This document shows, piece after piece, positions 29,645-40,099 of a stretch of 64,000 nt of DNA; the stretch's first letter is position 1; each line of letters opens with the position of its first letter. Origin of the DNA: Bacteroidota bacterium. Its GTDB lineage: Bacteria; Bacteroidota; Bacteroidia; UKL13-3. The position numbers and the translations under genes were made by a program. The notes beneath the pieces are model-generated. The model was not told where the DNA came from and ran no database searches. It saw only the letters and a program-made list of their open reading frames with translations. The stretch covers positions 1 to 64,000 of the forward strand of contig JAIXWI010000030.1 of NCBI GenBank assembly GCA_027491355.1, given 5' to 3'.

Positions 29645-30301
29645 TTACAATTTGATTTGGTCTGTGGATTCAGACAAATCAATTGAAACCAATTCATTTT
29701 TAACTGGATGCATGAAAGACAATGAAAATGACTGTAAAGAAATTGATTGGTCAGGATTTGGTTTAGAGGCACCATACTTAATATCGCCCAATATTGGACA
29801 ACCCATAGCTGATAATTGCGCCCGTATTTGGTGCTTGCGACCAGTTTCTAAATTGATTGTCAGCAGGCATTTGCCTTTGCCTTGTTTTAAAACTTCGTAA
29901 CTCAATTTGGCTTCAGAGGCATTGGATACTTTTGATTCAAATGCCTTGGTAAAATTTTTAACTGGGTCTTGTCTTAACCAGTGAACCAGGCTACCTTTAG
30001 TTTGTTTAGGGACACCTTCAACGATACATCTGTAAGTTTTTTTTACTGCTCTGTCATGAAAAATTTCATTCATTCGGGTCAAGGCTTTGCTTGTTTTAGC
30101 AAAAATTACGATGCCTGAAACGGGCATATCAATTCTATGAATTACACCCAAATATACAGCTCCTGGCTTGTTGTATTTGGTTTTAAGGTATTGCTTGGTT
30201 TCATCATCCAATGACAAGGGTTTGCCAGGCTCAGGTTGAACGGTTTGTCCAGCTTTTTTAAAAACGGCAATTAAGTGGTTGTCTTCAAACAGGACTTTCA
30301 A
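29645..30301 (-). CDS. RluA-family pseudouridine synthase
   Basis: The enzyme isomerises uridine to pseudouridine in rRNA or tRNA. The 218 residues hold the catalytic-Asp motif HRIDMPVSG and the later GRKHQIRAQL motif. There is no N-terminal S4 domain, so it is a short RluA/TruC-like member. The start is a TTG at 30301, eleven bases after the panB stop; no in-frame ATG is found, and the N-terminus (VLFEDNHLIAVFKKAG) fits the family. It probably shares a transcript with panB. The target position is unknown. Confidence 0.88.
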   Translation of the reverse strand: MKVLFEDNHLIAVFKKAGQTVQPEPGKPLSLDDETKQYLKTKYNKPGAVYLGVIHRIDMPVSGIVIFAKTSKALTRMNEIFHDRAVKKTYRCIVEGVPKQTKGSLVHWLRQDPVKNFTKAFESKVSNASEAKLSYEVLKQGKGKCLLTINLETGRKHQIRAQLSAMGCPILGDIKYGASKPNPDQSISLQSFSLSFMHPVKNELVSIDLSESTDQIKL

Positions 30302-30312
30302 AATAATTGCGC

Positions 30313-31128
30313 TTAATATTGTTCTTTTTCGTTCGGGAAATCTTGCTTTTTAACATCAGCAACATAATGCTCTACTGCTGATTTGATTTCGTCATACAAA
30401 TTCAAATACCTGCGTAAAAATTTGGGAGAAAAATCTTTGTTGATGCCCAACATATCATGACTCACCAATACTTGCCCATCTACTCCACTTCCAGCACCAA
30501 TGCCTATAACTGGAATATGGATGCTTTTAGCTACTTTAGTTGCCAATTTTGATGGAATCTTTTCCAATACCAATGCAAAGCAACCCGCTTCCTCTAATAA
30601 TTTGGCATCTCGAATTAATTTTTCTGCTTCAGCTTCTTCTTTGGCTCTAACTTCATAAGTGCCGAATTTGTAAATGCTCTGTGGCGTTAAACCCAAATGA
30701 CCCATTACTGGAATTCCAGCAATAAGTATGCGCTTGATTGATTCTACTACTTCTTCTCCCCCCTCTAATTTTACAGCATGTGCTTCGGCTTCTTTCATGA
30801 TGCGAATGGCGGAATTGAGTGCTTCTTTAGAGTTACCTTGATAAGATCCAAATGGCAAATCAACAATGACTAAAGCCCTGTCTACTGCTCTAATTACTCC
30901 TGCAGCATGTGAAATCATTTCGTCTAATGTTATGGGCAATGTTGTTTCATGACCATGCATAACATTGGATGCTGAGTCACCTACCAATAGCACATCAATC
31001 TTTGCTGCATCAAAAATTTTAGCCATACTGAAATCATAGGCTGTTAACATGCTTATTTTTTCGCCCCTTTGCTTCATTTCATGCAAAGTATGGGTGGTTA
31101 CTTTTTTAACTTCTTTGTAAGTACTCAT
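30313..31128 (-). CDS. panB: 3-methyl-2-oxobutanoate hydroxymethyltransferase
   Basis: PanB makes ketopantoate from ketoisovalerate and methylenetetrahydrofolate, the first step of pantothenate and coenzyme A synthesis. I start it at the ATG at 31128 (271 residues), since a TTG upstream would overlap a -7 promoter box. Conserved motifs are [21 protein letters not shown] with metal-binding Asp, [25 protein letters not shown] and [15 protein letters not shown]. The only other pan gene expected nearby, panC or panD, is absent. Confidence 0.95.
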   Translation of the reverse strand: MSTYKEVKKVTTHTLHEMKQRGEKISMLTAYDFSMAKIFDAAKIDVLLVGDSASNVMHGHETTLPITLDEMISHAAGVIRAVDRALVIVDLPFGSYQGNSKEALNSAIRIMKEAEAHAVKLEGGEEVVESIKRILIAGIPVMGHLGLTPQSIYKFGTYEVRAKEEAEAEKLIRDAKLLEEAGCFALVLEKIPSKLATKVAKSIHIPVIGIGAGSGVDGQVLVSHDMLGINKDFSPKFLRRYLNLYDEIKSAVEHYVADVKKQDFPNEKEQY

Positions 31129-31143
31129 AACTATTTTGAATTT

Positions 31144-31151
31144 CAAAGGTA
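31144..31151 (-). promoter_or_regulatory. possible -7 promoter box of panB
   Basis: TACCTTTG on the minus strand matches TAnnTTTG and lies 15 bases before the chosen ATG. The -33 region reads TTA rather than TTG, so support is moderate. Confidence 0.4.
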
Positions 31152-31224
31152 TAAATAAAACCTTTTACTTTAAATGCTTGACTTGGTTTTGAATAGGCTT
31201 AAAAATTGCCTTATTTTGTAAAAG

Positions 31225-32214
31225 ATGAAATTGTTAACATATTTATCAGGATTCATCCTGCTTTCCACTGCTTGGGGTTGTTCAAACGACATCGAAATCA
31301 ATGCACCCTACCAAGACATTGCTGTAGTTTACAGTTTTTTAGACCAAAATGAGCCTATTCAATACATAAGAATACAAAAAGTTTATCAAAATAACGCTGG
31401 ATTATCTACATCAGAAGGTGCTCAAATATCCGACTCCTTATATTTTGACTCATTAGAGGTTTCAATTACCAATGTGAATACAAAAGTGGTTTACCCCTGC
31501 ACCAAAATAGATACCATACCAAAAGAAGCAGCAAGTGATACAACAGGTATTTTTGGGAATAGCAAGCATTTTTTATACGCCTGTAAAATTCCTAAGAATC
31601 CAAACAATGAGGTAGACGATATTTACCAACTGTTCATAAGAGTTCCAAAATCAGGAAAAATATTCAGGGCTACCACTAAAATTGTAAAGGATGCAAGCAT
31701 TGAAGCTAGAACTATTCCTTTAAGGACTGCTCCCGCAAATACTGCTTTCCCATTCAGATTTATAACAGGCAAAAACTCTTTTTTATACGATTTGGTTGTC
31801 CGTTTTAAGTACAAGGAAATGAATGTCAATGATACCTCTATTTTCAATAACAAATACATAGATTATTACGTTCAACGCTCTAAAAAGTACACCTATTCAT
31901 TGAGTATAAATACAGAAAGTGTGGTATCAATTAATTTCATCAACCATATCAAAAGCAACTTGGTTTATGATGTTTCTAAAACGAGAAGAACATTAGGAAT
32001 AGAGTTTATTGCCTATGGTGGATCTGAAGAACTAAGAGACTACATTGATTTGAATAAACCAAACACTTCAATAGTTCCTAAAAACACTGAATACTCCAAC
32101 ATAGAAAATGGTAAGGGAATTTTTACAAGTAGAAACTATACCGTTCAAAATGGTGTGGTTTTAGACGAAATCTCTTATGAAGTGCTCAGAAAAGAGCTAC
32201 CTAATTTCAAATAA
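31225..32214 (+). CDS. lipoprotein, DUF4249-like
   Basis: The 329 residues begin with a lipoprotein signal and lipobox (LSTAWGC, Cys19), so the protein should be anchored in the outer membrane. The rest is beta-rich with no transmembrane segment. The conserved-looking segments AVVYSFLDQNEPIQYIRIQKVY and GIFTSRNYTVQNGVVLDE resemble the DUF4249 family of Bacteroidota lipoproteins, but I am not certain. It stands alone between divergent panB and the dnaK promoter region. Confidence 0.72.
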   Translation: MKLLTYLSGFILLSTAWGCSNDIEINAPYQDIAVVYSFLDQNEPIQYIRIQKVYQNNAGLSTSEGAQISDSLYFDSLEVSITNVNTKVVYPCTKIDTIPKEAASDTTGIFGNSKHFLYACKIPKNPNNEVDDIYQLFIRVPKSGKIFRATTKIVKDASIEARTIPLRTAPANTAFPFRFITGKNSFLYDLVVRFKYKEMNVNDTSIFNNKYIDYYVQRSKKYTYSLSINTESVVSINFINHIKSNLVYDVSKTRRTLGIEFIAYGGSEELRDYIDLNKPNTSIVPKNTEYSNIENGKGIFTSRNYTVQNGVVLDEISYEVLRKELPNFK

Positions 32215-32302
32215 ACTGACAAAACTGCCATTTTGCCGTTATAACTGGCATTAAAACATTCAATTGAAGCCTATTTGTGACATAAATTGTTAAAAGCTGA
32301 CA
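32215..32302 (+). promoter_or_regulatory. repeated CTGnCA motif upstream of dnaK
   Basis: Four copies of CTGnCA occur: ACTGACA at 32215, ACTGCCA at 32224, ACTGGCA at 32244 and GCTGACA at 32296. The second and third give an inverted TGCCA-N15-TGGCA. The array starts one base after the stop of the lipoprotein gene and ends 54 bases before the dnaK ATG. It is a candidate heat-shock or stress operator; no known binding site is recognised. Confidence 0.45.
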
Positions 32303-32356
32303 CTTATATGTATTGGTATAAAGATTGATACAAGTAGTCAAGAAAATTACAATTTT

Positions 32357-34249
32357 ATGAGCAAAATTATAGGAATCGACTTAGGAACTACCAACTCATG
32401 TGTTGCCGTAATGGAAGGCAATGAGCCGGTGGTTATTGCAAACAGTGAAGGTAAAAGAACAACCCCTTCTATTGTTGCATTTTTAAAAGATGGTGAGAGA
32501 AAAATTGGTGATCCTGCAAAAAGACAGGCAGTAACCAACCCAATCAACACCATTTTCTCTATTAAAAGATTCATGGGACACACCCATGGTGAAGTAAGTA
32601 CCGAAATTAGCCGTGTACCTTACAAAGTTGCCAAGGGAGATAACAATACCCCAAGAGTTGACATTGATGGAAGACTTTACACTCCACAAGAAATTTCAGC
32701 AATCATTCTTCAAAAAATGAAAAAAACTGCTGAAGACTATTTAGGCACTGAAGTAAAAGAAGCTGTAATTACAGTTCCTGCATACTTCAACGATGCTCAA
32801 AGACAAGCAACCAAAGAAGCAGGTGAAATTGCTGGCTTGAATGTACGCAGAATCATTAATGAGCCCACTGCTGCTGCATTAGCGTATGGCTTAGACAAAA
32901 TCAACAAAGACATGAAAATTGTTGTTTTTGACTGCGGAGGAGGAACTCATGACGTATCTGTTTTGGAATTAGGTGATGGTGTATTTGAGGTGAAATCAAC
33001 TGATGGTGATACCCATTTAGGAGGTGATGACTTTGATCAAAAAATCATTGATTGGTTGGCAGATGAATTCAAAGCTGAAGAAGGCATGGATTTACGAACA
33101 GATGCAATGGCTCTACAACGTTTAAAAGAAGCAGCTGAAAAAGCTAAAATTGAATTATCAAGCTCTGCTCAAACAGAAATCAATTTGCCATACATTACAG
33201 CAACCCAAAGCGGACCTAAGCATTTAGTTAAAACACTTACCAAAGCAAAGTTTGAGCAATTGGTAGATGATTTGATCAAGAGAACCATTGCGCCTTGTCA
33301 ATCTGCCTTGAAAAATGCGGGTTTAACAACCAAAGACATTGATGAAGTAATTTTAGTAGGTGGTTCAACACGTATACCAGCCATTCAAAAAGCAGTTGAA
33401 GATTTCTTTGGCAAAGCACCTTCTAAGGGCGTAAATCCCGATGAAGTAGTTGCTTTAGGTGCTGCCATTCAAGGTGGGGTTTTAACTGGTGAAGTAAAAG
33501 ATGTATTGCTTTTGGATGTTACACCTTTGAGCTTGGGTATAGAAACTATGGGTGGTGTCATGACCCGTTTAATTGAATCAAATACAACCATTCCAACCAA
33601 ACGTAGTGAAGTATTTAGCACGGCTTCAGACAATCAGCCTTCTGTAGAAATTCATGTATTACAAGGTGAAAGACCAATGGCCAACCAAAACAGATCAATT
33701 GGCAGGTTCCATTTAAGTGATATTCCGCCAGCACCGAGAGGGGTTCCACAAATTGAAGTAACATTTGACATTGATGCCAACGGTATTTTACATGTAAGTG
33801 CTAAAGACAAAGGAACTGGCAAAGAACAAAAGATTAGAATTGAAGCAAGTAGCGGTTTGAGTGACGCTGAGATTGAAAAAATGAAACGTGAAGCAGAGGC
33901 CAATGCTGAAGCAGATAAAAAAGCCAAAGAAGAAGTTGAAAAAATGAACATGGCTGATAGTTTGATTTTCCAAACAGAAAAGCAAATCAAAGATTATGGA
34001 GACAAAATTCCTGCAGATAAAAAAGCAGCCATTGAAAGCGGTTTGGAAGGTTTGAAAAAAGCTCATGCTGAGAAAAATATTCCAGCTATGGATGCTGCAA
34101 TGGAAACATTGAACGCTGCATGGCAAGCTGCAAGTCAGGATATTTACAATGCTGAGCAAGCTGCTCAAAACAATACCAATGCAAATACTGGTTCAGAAAA
34201 CAATGAAGCTGGTAATGTTCAGGATGTTGAGTTTGAAGAAGTAAAGTAA
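32357..34249 (+). CDS. dnaK: chaperone protein DnaK (Hsp70)
   Basis: DnaK folds and protects proteins with DnaJ and GrpE. The 630 residues have the ATPase domain with [10 protein letters not shown] at 4-13, [31 protein letters not shown] and the linker [19 protein letters not shown]. The substrate-binding domain and a Gln/Asn-rich tail ending VEFEEVK follow. The EEVK-like end binds co-chaperones. It is monocistronic: dnaJ and grpE are not adjacent, and a strong terminator follows. Confidence 0.98.
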   Translation: MSKIIGIDLGTTNSCVAVMEGNEPVVIANSEGKRTTPSIVAFLKDGERKIGDPAKRQAVTNPINTIFSIKRFMGHTHGEVSTEISRVPYKVAKGDNNTPRVDIDGRLYTPQEISAIILQKMKKTAEDYLGTEVKEAVITVPAYFNDAQRQATKEAGEIAGLNVRRIINEPTAAALAYGLDKINKDMKIVVFDCGGGTHDVSVLELGDGVFEVKSTDGDTHLGGDDFDQKIIDWLADEFKAEEGMDLRTDAMALQRLKEAAEKAKIELSSSAQTEINLPYITATQSGPKHLVKTLTKAKFEQLVDDLIKRTIAPCQSALKNAGLTTKDIDEVILVGGSTRIPAIQKAVEDFFGKAPSKGVNPDEVVALGAAIQGGVLTGEVKDVLLLDVTPLSLGIETMGGVMTRLIESNTTIPTKRSEVFSTASDNQPSVEIHVLQGERPMANQNRSIGRFHLSDIPPAPRGVPQIEVTFDIDANGILHVSAKDKGTGKEQKIRIEASSGLSDAEIEKMKREAEANAEADKKAKEEVEKMNMADSLIFQTEKQIKDYGDKIPADKKAAIESGLEGLKKAHAEKNIPAMDAAMETLNAAWQAASQDIYNAEQAAQNNTNANTGSENNEAGNVQDVEFEEVK

Positions 34250-34258
34250 CTGAGGCAA

Positions 34259-34309
34259 TTTTAAAAAGAGGAGGCGCGGAGCAATGCTCCGCGCCTCCTC
34301 TTTTTAAAA
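34259..34309. terminator. bidirectional terminator between dnaK and the T9SS protein gene
   Basis: A perfect 24-bp stem (34259-34282 with 34286-34309) and a three-base loop, GC-rich in the middle with A and T runs at the outer ends, serves both convergent genes. Confidence 0.93.
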
Positions 34310-34321
34310 CAAACCTGAAGT

Positions 34322-36910
34322 TTATTCTTTTGTAATGACTTGTTTGATGCTTGCATTATCCGCTTCTATAGATAACACATACATTCCTTTGGCCAGTCCA
34401 TTTAAGTTGAGGTTAAACACATTCATACCTGTTACAAATTGTAACGCAAATGGGTTCATAACTTTTTTGCCAGTAAAATCATAAATGATTATTTGGTACA
34501 ATTTATTTGAATTGCTGTTGGCTTCAATATTTAAATTACTTTGAATGGGATTCGGATAAAATTGAATGCCACTGAGCCCTGTGATTGAATTGAATCCAGT
34601 AGTGCCTATTTGAACATTCATAGATGTAGTATCGGTACAATTGAACAAATCAATAGCCAGGGCCTTTACAAGATAATTACCATCATTTATGTAAGTATGA
34701 ATTGGATTGAAATCATTACTGTCTGTTTGGTTATCGCCAAAATCCCAATAAATATTTCGAAGGCTAGAGTTACTATTGCTTGTAAAAGCAATAGTTTTTG
34801 AGTTTTGATTCATACTTGAAGAGATTTCCAATCCTATATCAGGTAAAAAACGGATGAGACCCGTATCAGAAACAGCCACACATCCTGAACTGTTATTTTT
34901 TTGAAGGACATAAACAGTTGAGATAGCACCCATGTTATTGAAAGAACTGATTGCAAACACTGAATCAAAACCACTAGGATTCAAAACAAGGTTACGTATG
35001 TTTGCCGCATCTTTTAAAATAAAATAAATAGAATCGGCAAGTAACAATGGTTTAGTTTTTAACTCAAATTCACCTGCACTTGCACATACATTTTTAACTG
35101 AGGTATTGTTTAAGTTGAACGCTGGTTTTTGGATAGAAAAATCGGAAGCATTAATAGAAAAAAAGGTATCAATTGAACAATTGATAAAAGTTGAATCTAC
35201 CCCTAATAGATGAATTTGATTGATACCATTGTTAACCGGAATAAAAAACAAACCACCCTGTTTTTTGGTGCTTGAGAAATTGGCATTAGAAATTGTAAAA
35301 TAGTATTGAGCTAAAGCAGCATTGTTAAGCAATTCAAAAGAGGTTGTATCATTCAGTGAGTTCAAACAAACTTTGGAGAGATAGTTAAAACTTATATCAG
35401 GCTTGATACACTTTGCATTTTGTCCAATGATGCTGGATATGAGTCCAAAAGGGCATAAATTATTTGAAGTGGCTCGAACCCATATTTTCTTTGACTGTGG
35501 TTGAGGAGTAACTTTGATTGTGTAAAATGTATCGTTTTGAGTGATCCAAGTATTACCAGAATCTAAACTGATTTGATATGCCAATGCATTCGCTATTTTA
35601 TTCCAATTGAAATTGATTTGATTGACGGCACTTGAATTGGTATACAAACTAGGTGCACTTAAAATGGATTGAACAAAAACTGATTTAACAGATTCCGCAC
35701 TGTAACAAAAACCATCATAAACCTGCATCTGATAAGAACCAGAACTTGCTACTTTGAAAACCGAATCTCTGCTTGACTGAATGACTAAATTGTCTTTTTT
35801 GAAAATATAAGTATTGTATGTTCCATTTGCTTTCAAAACTATTGAATCATTGACACAACTAGAATCTTTATCGGAAGTCAAAGTTGATACCGGTAAATTT
35901 CTCTTTGATACACTATAAACATTACTGGTTGCTGAACAATTATTACTGCTCGTTACTTTAACTGTATAAGCGCCTGTATTGGTAATTTTAGCGGTTGAAC
36001 TTGTAATAGAACCTGGCATCCACAAATAACTATAACCGCTTACGTTGGTTGCAGCTAGCAAAACAGTATCTGTGTTCCCACATAAATGACTTGCACTTTG
36101 TGTAACTGAAAAAACTGGTTTGGCATTGATGACAACTTGTAATGTTGCTGGATTAGAACTTCCGTTTGCATTACTTGTAACCAATCTGATTTGCTTAGGA
36201 CCTGGTGTTGTATACACAACTTTTGTATTTTGTGAAGAAGCTGAAGTTGGAGAACCACCTGTCATTGTCCAAGCATAAGTTGTAGGATTGTTTAAGCCGC
36301 TTCCTTGAAGTATAATAGTATCACCAACGCAAACACTGTTAGATGATGCATTAATTACTGCAGTTGGAGGTGGTACTTGAATGAGATTAAAAGACTTTAC
36401 ATATGTAATATCACCACCTGTTCCTCCATTTGAATTGGTTGCTAACCATGATAAATAAAAAGTAACTGTACCAACCCCTGTTGACGGTGCAGTCCAAGAA
36501 AAAGAAAAACTTGAATTTGCAGTTCCTGAACTGGTATGACCAATATAATTTCTAGCTGCAACTAATACTGAATTACCCGTACCTGCACTTAAGCTTCCTG
36601 CATTTGTATTACTTGAATTCAAGACAGTTAACAACAAACCATTTTTGCTTGTTGCTGCACTAGATCCATTTACTGTTAACGTATATGTGGTTCCAGGAAC
36701 ATATCCATTGGCTGGAAGTCCGTTCAAGGAAATGGCATTCCAATTGGTACCTGAACTTACTGCTGAACCAGCGTGGCAGCCTGTACAATTACCCTCAGAA
36801 GGGGCGCCGGTATTTTCTGTTGGTGGCGAAATAGATCTATTGAAACTATTGAAAGAAATGGCAAGTAATGTGAATGTGACAAGCCATTTTACTACATGAA
36901 TGTTTTTCAA
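34322..36910 (-). CDS. large secreted T9SS cargo with CxxCH motif and Ig/PKD-like domains
   Basis: The 862 residues have a signal peptide, then a Reeler-like or choice-of-anchor-V-like domain containing NCTGCH (Cys42, Cys45, His46), the pattern for covalent heme c. Around 180-270 lies a PKD-like domain (VCVGDTIILQGSG, TTPGPKQIRLVT), and further Ig-like modules follow, with a PKD motif near 750 (WDFGDNQTDSN). The C-terminus has the T9SS type A sorting domain (FYPNPIQSNLNIEA to the end). The start is TTG at 36910, two codons after a stop, with no in-frame ATG before the signal. The substrate is unknown. Confidence 0.85.
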   Translation of the reverse strand: MKNIHVVKWLVTFTLLAISFNSFNRSISPPTENTGAPSEGNCTGCHAGSAVSSGTNWNAISLNGLPANGYVPGTTYTLTVNGSSAATSKNGLLLTVLNSSNTNAGSLSAGTGNSVLVAARNYIGHTSSGTANSSFSFSWTAPSTGVGTVTFYLSWLATNSNGGTGGDITYVKSFNLIQVPPPTAVINASSNSVCVGDTIILQGSGLNNPTTYAWTMTGGSPTSASSQNTKVVYTTPGPKQIRLVTSNANGSSNPATLQVVINAKPVFSVTQSASHLCGNTDTVLLAATNVSGYSYLWMPGSITSSTAKITNTGAYTVKVTSSNNCSATSNVYSVSKRNLPVSTLTSDKDSSCVNDSIVLKANGTYNTYIFKKDNLVIQSSRDSVFKVASSGSYQMQVYDGFCYSAESVKSVFVQSILSAPSLYTNSSAVNQINFNWNKIANALAYQISLDSGNTWITQNDTFYTIKVTPQPQSKKIWVRATSNNLCPFGLISSIIGQNAKCIKPDISFNYLSKVCLNSLNDTTSFELLNNAALAQYYFTISNANFSSTKKQGGLFFIPVNNGINQIHLLGVDSTFINCSIDTFFSINASDFSIQKPAFNLNNTSVKNVCASAGEFELKTKPLLLADSIYFILKDAANIRNLVLNPSGFDSVFAISSFNNMGAISTVYVLQKNNSSGCVAVSDTGLIRFLPDIGLEISSSMNQNSKTIAFTSNSNSSLRNIYWDFGDNQTDSNDFNPIHTYINDGNYLVKALAIDLFNCTDTTSMNVQIGTTGFNSITGLSGIQFYPNPIQSNLNIEANSNSNKLYQIIIYDFTGKKVMNPFALQFVTGMNVFNLNLNGLAKGMYVLSIEADNASIKQVITKE

Positions 36911-36994
36911 TTTTTAATGATTTAATTGAAAGCAAAGTAAAAATTATCTCCTTAAATTTCAATTAAATAACAATGATTTTTGTGAATTAAAAGC

Positions 36995-38023
36995 TTAACT
37001 CACCATCCAAGTTTCTTTGCCTGCAATTAAATTATCTAAACTAGGTAAAGGATTTTTAGATTGTGCATGTGCAATTTGGTCGTTGAACAATTCTTCAAAT
37101 GGGGTTTTGTTTTTGTTCTCATAAAACACTCCAAATGGTCTAGGAAAATGTCCTTCTACTGAAGGATCATCATAGAACCTTGATAAAATAGTTGCTTTCA
37201 CCAAATCTGTTTCATCATGAATCCATAAATCATTTACAGAGGCATCATTTAAATCCACAATTACGGGTTTAAAACCATCTAACTTGATTCCTTTGTCGTT
37301 GTTTTCTCCGAAAACCAAAGGCTGACCATTTTCCATCATAAGGGTATTCATTTTTTTGGTGCCTTTTTCTGTAAAAATTTCAAATGCACCATCGTTGAAT
37401 ACGTTACAATTCTGGTATATTTCTATAATAGATGTGCCTTTGTGATGGTATGATTTTTTAATGATGTTTTGTTGGTGTTTGGGATCTCTGTCCATGGTTC
37501 TTGCAACAAAAGTAGCATCAGCACCTAAACACAATGCAATCGGATTAAAAGGATAATCGACACTGCCATAAGGAGTAGATTTGGTAACTTTACCTTGCTC
37601 TGAAGTTGGTGAATACTGACCTTTTGTTAAACCATAAATTTGGTTGTTAAACAACAACACATTCACATCTGGGTTGCGTCTGAGCAAGTGAATGAAATGA
37701 TTGCCCCCAATAGACATTGAGTCTCCATCACCTGTGACAATCCAAACGCTCAATTCTGGTCTGGTTAATTTGAGGCCAGTTGCAATTGCAGTTGCCCTTC
37801 CATGAATAGAGTGCATTCCGTAAGTTTCCATATAATATGGGAAACGAGAAGAACAGCCAATACCTGAAATGAAAACAAATTCTTCTTTAGGCCTACCCAA
37901 TTCAGGTAGTACCGTTTGAACTTGCTTCAGAATTGAATAGTCGCCACATCCAGGACACCACCTTACTTCTTGATCTGATGCGAAATGCTTAGCTGTTAAC
38001 TGAGTTTGTTCTTTAATTTCCAT
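36995..38023 (-). CDS. korB: 2-oxoacid:ferredoxin oxidoreductase, beta subunit (KorB type)
   Basis: This subunit binds thiamine diphosphate and, with KorA, oxidises 2-oxoglutarate (or a related 2-oxoacid) to its CoA ester with reduction of ferredoxin. The 342 residues start at the ATG at 38023, ten bases after the korA stop. Conserved motifs are RWCPGCGDYSIL with two cysteines, GIGCSSRFPYY, GDGDSMSIGGNH and NNQIYGLTKGQ. No own ferredoxin domain is present, so an external ferredoxin is needed. Confidence 0.93.
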   Translation of the reverse strand: MEIKEQTQLTAKHFASDQEVRWCPGCGDYSILKQVQTVLPELGRPKEEFVFISGIGCSSRFPYYMETYGMHSIHGRATAIATGLKLTRPELSVWIVTGDGDSMSIGGNHFIHLLRRNPDVNVLLFNNQIYGLTKGQYSPTSEQGKVTKSTPYGSVDYPFNPIALCLGADATFVARTMDRDPKHQQNIIKKSYHHKGTSIIEIYQNCNVFNDGAFEIFTEKGTKKMNTLMMENGQPLVFGENNDKGIKLDGFKPVIVDLNDASVNDLWIHDETDLVKATILSRFYDDPSVEGHFPRPFGVFYENKNKTPFEELFNDQIAHAQSKNPLPSLDNLIAGKETWMVS

Positions 38024-38033
38024 ATTCACTGTA

Positions 38034-39875
38034 TTAAGAAGCAAGGATGTTTTTTATTTGTTGAATGACTTCATGCGCCATGAATGGTTGGCCTTGAATT
38101 TTATTGAAAGGAATGGCATCAATAAAATATTTATCTCTGATAATTTTTACCAATTGACCATTGTTCAATTCAGGAACAACCACTTTCTTGTATTGGCTCA
38201 AAAGTGTACCTAAATTTTTGGGGAATGGATTCAAATACCTAAGATGTGTGTGTGCTACTGAATGCCCTTCTTCAATTAATTTGGCTGTTGCAGTTTTCAA
38301 AGCACCATAAGTTCCTCCCCAGCCAAGTATCAAAACATCACCTGAAGACGGACCATTGTCTATTTGTTGTTCAGGTATATAATTTGCTACTTGATCAATT
38401 TTTTCTTGGCGCAATTTTACCATGAACTCATGGTTTGCAGGATCGTAACTGATATTGCCTGTAATGTGTTGTTTTTCTAAGCCACCTATTCTGTGTTCTA
38501 GTCCTGGAGTACCAGGTATTGCCCATGGCCTGGCTAATTTTTCATCCCTTTCGTAAGGTAAAAACTTAGCTCGTTCTGGATTGTGAACTGCGAATTTTAC
38601 ATCAATTGGTGGAAGTGCATCTTGAGTTGGGAATTTCCATGGCTCAGAGCCATTTGCAATGTACCCATCACTTAAAAAGAAAACTGGGATCATGTGGTTC
38701 AAAGCCAATTTACAAGCTTCGAAAGACATATGGAAACAATCTGCTGGTGATTGCGCAGCCACTATCAATACAGGACATTCGCCATTTCTACCATAAAACG
38801 ATTGCAATAAGTCTGCTTGTTCAGTTTTAGTTGGCAAACCAGTACTAGGCCCAGCTCTTTGTACATTGATAATAACCAATGGCAATTCTAACATGGTTGC
38901 CAACCCTATGGCTTCTGTTTTGAGTGCAATTCCAGGACCAGAAGATCCAGTAACTGCTAAGTTGCCACCAAAAGATGCACCTATTGCCGCACAAATTCCC
39001 GCAATTTCATCTTCAGCTTGAAAGGTTTTAACTCCAAAAGCTTTGTGTTTAGACAATTCATGCAATACATCAGAAGCAGGTGTAATTGGGTATGTTCCAT
39101 AAAAAACTGGAAGTTTAGATTGAACTGATGCAGCTATGATTCCCATTGCAACAGCTTCATTACCCATGATACTTCTGTACACACCTGGTTGCATTTTTGC
39201 TGGAGCTACATTGTACCGATTGGCAAACATTTCAGTTGTTTCGCCATAATTCCATCCTGCTTGCAACACCTTTAAATTAGCTTGCATGACCGCTTCATTT
39301 TTGGCAAATTTTGTTTGAATGAATTTGATTGAACTTTCCATAGAACGATGGTACATCCAATAAATCAAGCCCAAGACAAACATATTTTTACAACGGTCTA
39401 TTTCTTTGACGCCCAAACCACTATCTGCTAGAGCAGATCGGGTAATTTTAGTAACATCAATGGTTTTTAAATCATAAGCGTCTAGAGAACCATCTAGCAA
39501 TGGATTTTCAGCTTCAGGCACATTTGCAAGTCTGAGGTTTTTGGCATCAAATCCGTCAGAGTTGGCAATGATTACTCCGCCCATTTTAAGATTCTTGAGA
39601 TTGGCTTTCAGCGCCGCTACGTTCATGGCAACCAATACATCCGATTGGTCTCCTGGTGTATGGATGGCTGTAGCACCAAAATGAATTTGAAAACCTGAAA
39701 CCCCAGCTAAAGTTCCTTGTGGGGCCCTTATTTCTGCCGGAAAATCAGGAAATGTTGCCAAATCATTTCCAAATAATGCTGCTGTATTTGTAAACTGTGT
39801 TCCGGTAAGTTGCATGCCATCCCCACTGTCTCCTGCAAATCTGATAACTACCGATTCTAATTCCTGTTCTTGCAT
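38034..39875 (-). CDS. korA: 2-oxoacid:ferredoxin oxidoreductase, fused gamma-alpha subunit (KorA type)
   Basis: The 613 residues join a gamma domain (about 1-190, with RFAGDSGDGMQLTGTQF at the start) and an alpha domain that binds the substrate pyruvate-family fold (YPITPASDVLHELSKH, AIGASFGGNLAVTGSSGPG, then TGLPTKTEQADL). The fusion and the neighbouring korB are typical of aerobic Bacteroidota, where this pair can stand in for or add to 2-oxoglutarate dehydrogenase. It starts with ATG; the 224-base gap upstream is shared with the divergent asparaginase gene and shows no consensus promoter. Confidence 0.93.
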   Translation of the reverse strand: MQEQELESVVIRFAGDSGDGMQLTGTQFTNTAALFGNDLATFPDFPAEIRAPQGTLAGVSGFQIHFGATAIHTPGDQSDVLVAMNVAALKANLKNLKMGGVIIANSDGFDAKNLRLANVPEAENPLLDGSLDAYDLKTIDVTKITRSALADSGLGVKEIDRCKNMFVLGLIYWMYHRSMESSIKFIQTKFAKNEAVMQANLKVLQAGWNYGETTEMFANRYNVAPAKMQPGVYRSIMGNEAVAMGIIAASVQSKLPVFYGTYPITPASDVLHELSKHKAFGVKTFQAEDEIAGICAAIGASFGGNLAVTGSSGPGIALKTEAIGLATMLELPLVIINVQRAGPSTGLPTKTEQADLLQSFYGRNGECPVLIVAAQSPADCFHMSFEACKLALNHMIPVFFLSDGYIANGSEPWKFPTQDALPPIDVKFAVHNPERAKFLPYERDEKLARPWAIPGTPGLEHRIGGLEKQHITGNISYDPANHEFMVKLRQEKIDQVANYIPEQQIDNGPSSGDVLILGWGGTYGALKTATAKLIEEGHSVAHTHLRYLNPFPKNLGTLLSQYKKVVVPELNNGQLVKIIRDKYFIDAIPFNKIQGQPFMAHEVIQQIKNILAS

Positions 39876-40099
39876 GTTTGTTTTTTATTGCTGGTATTCT
39901 ACCATTTAAAAAATGTTCACGAATTTAGTATTTAAGCAGCAAAAAGCCATTTTAATTAAAAACAGATTTGTCAAATTCTCTGTAGCGTTGAAGACTGTTT
40001 AAAGGACAAACATAAAATGGCAAAAAATGTGCAAAGGTTTGTTGCTCAAAGAAAGGAAATGCCTTTAGTATTCAATTAATTCGTGAAAAATTTTGAGGT

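Noticed and set aside
32246-32270. TGGCA before dnaK as a sigma-54 promoter
   Set aside because: No GC element (TTGC) lies at the required spacing after it.
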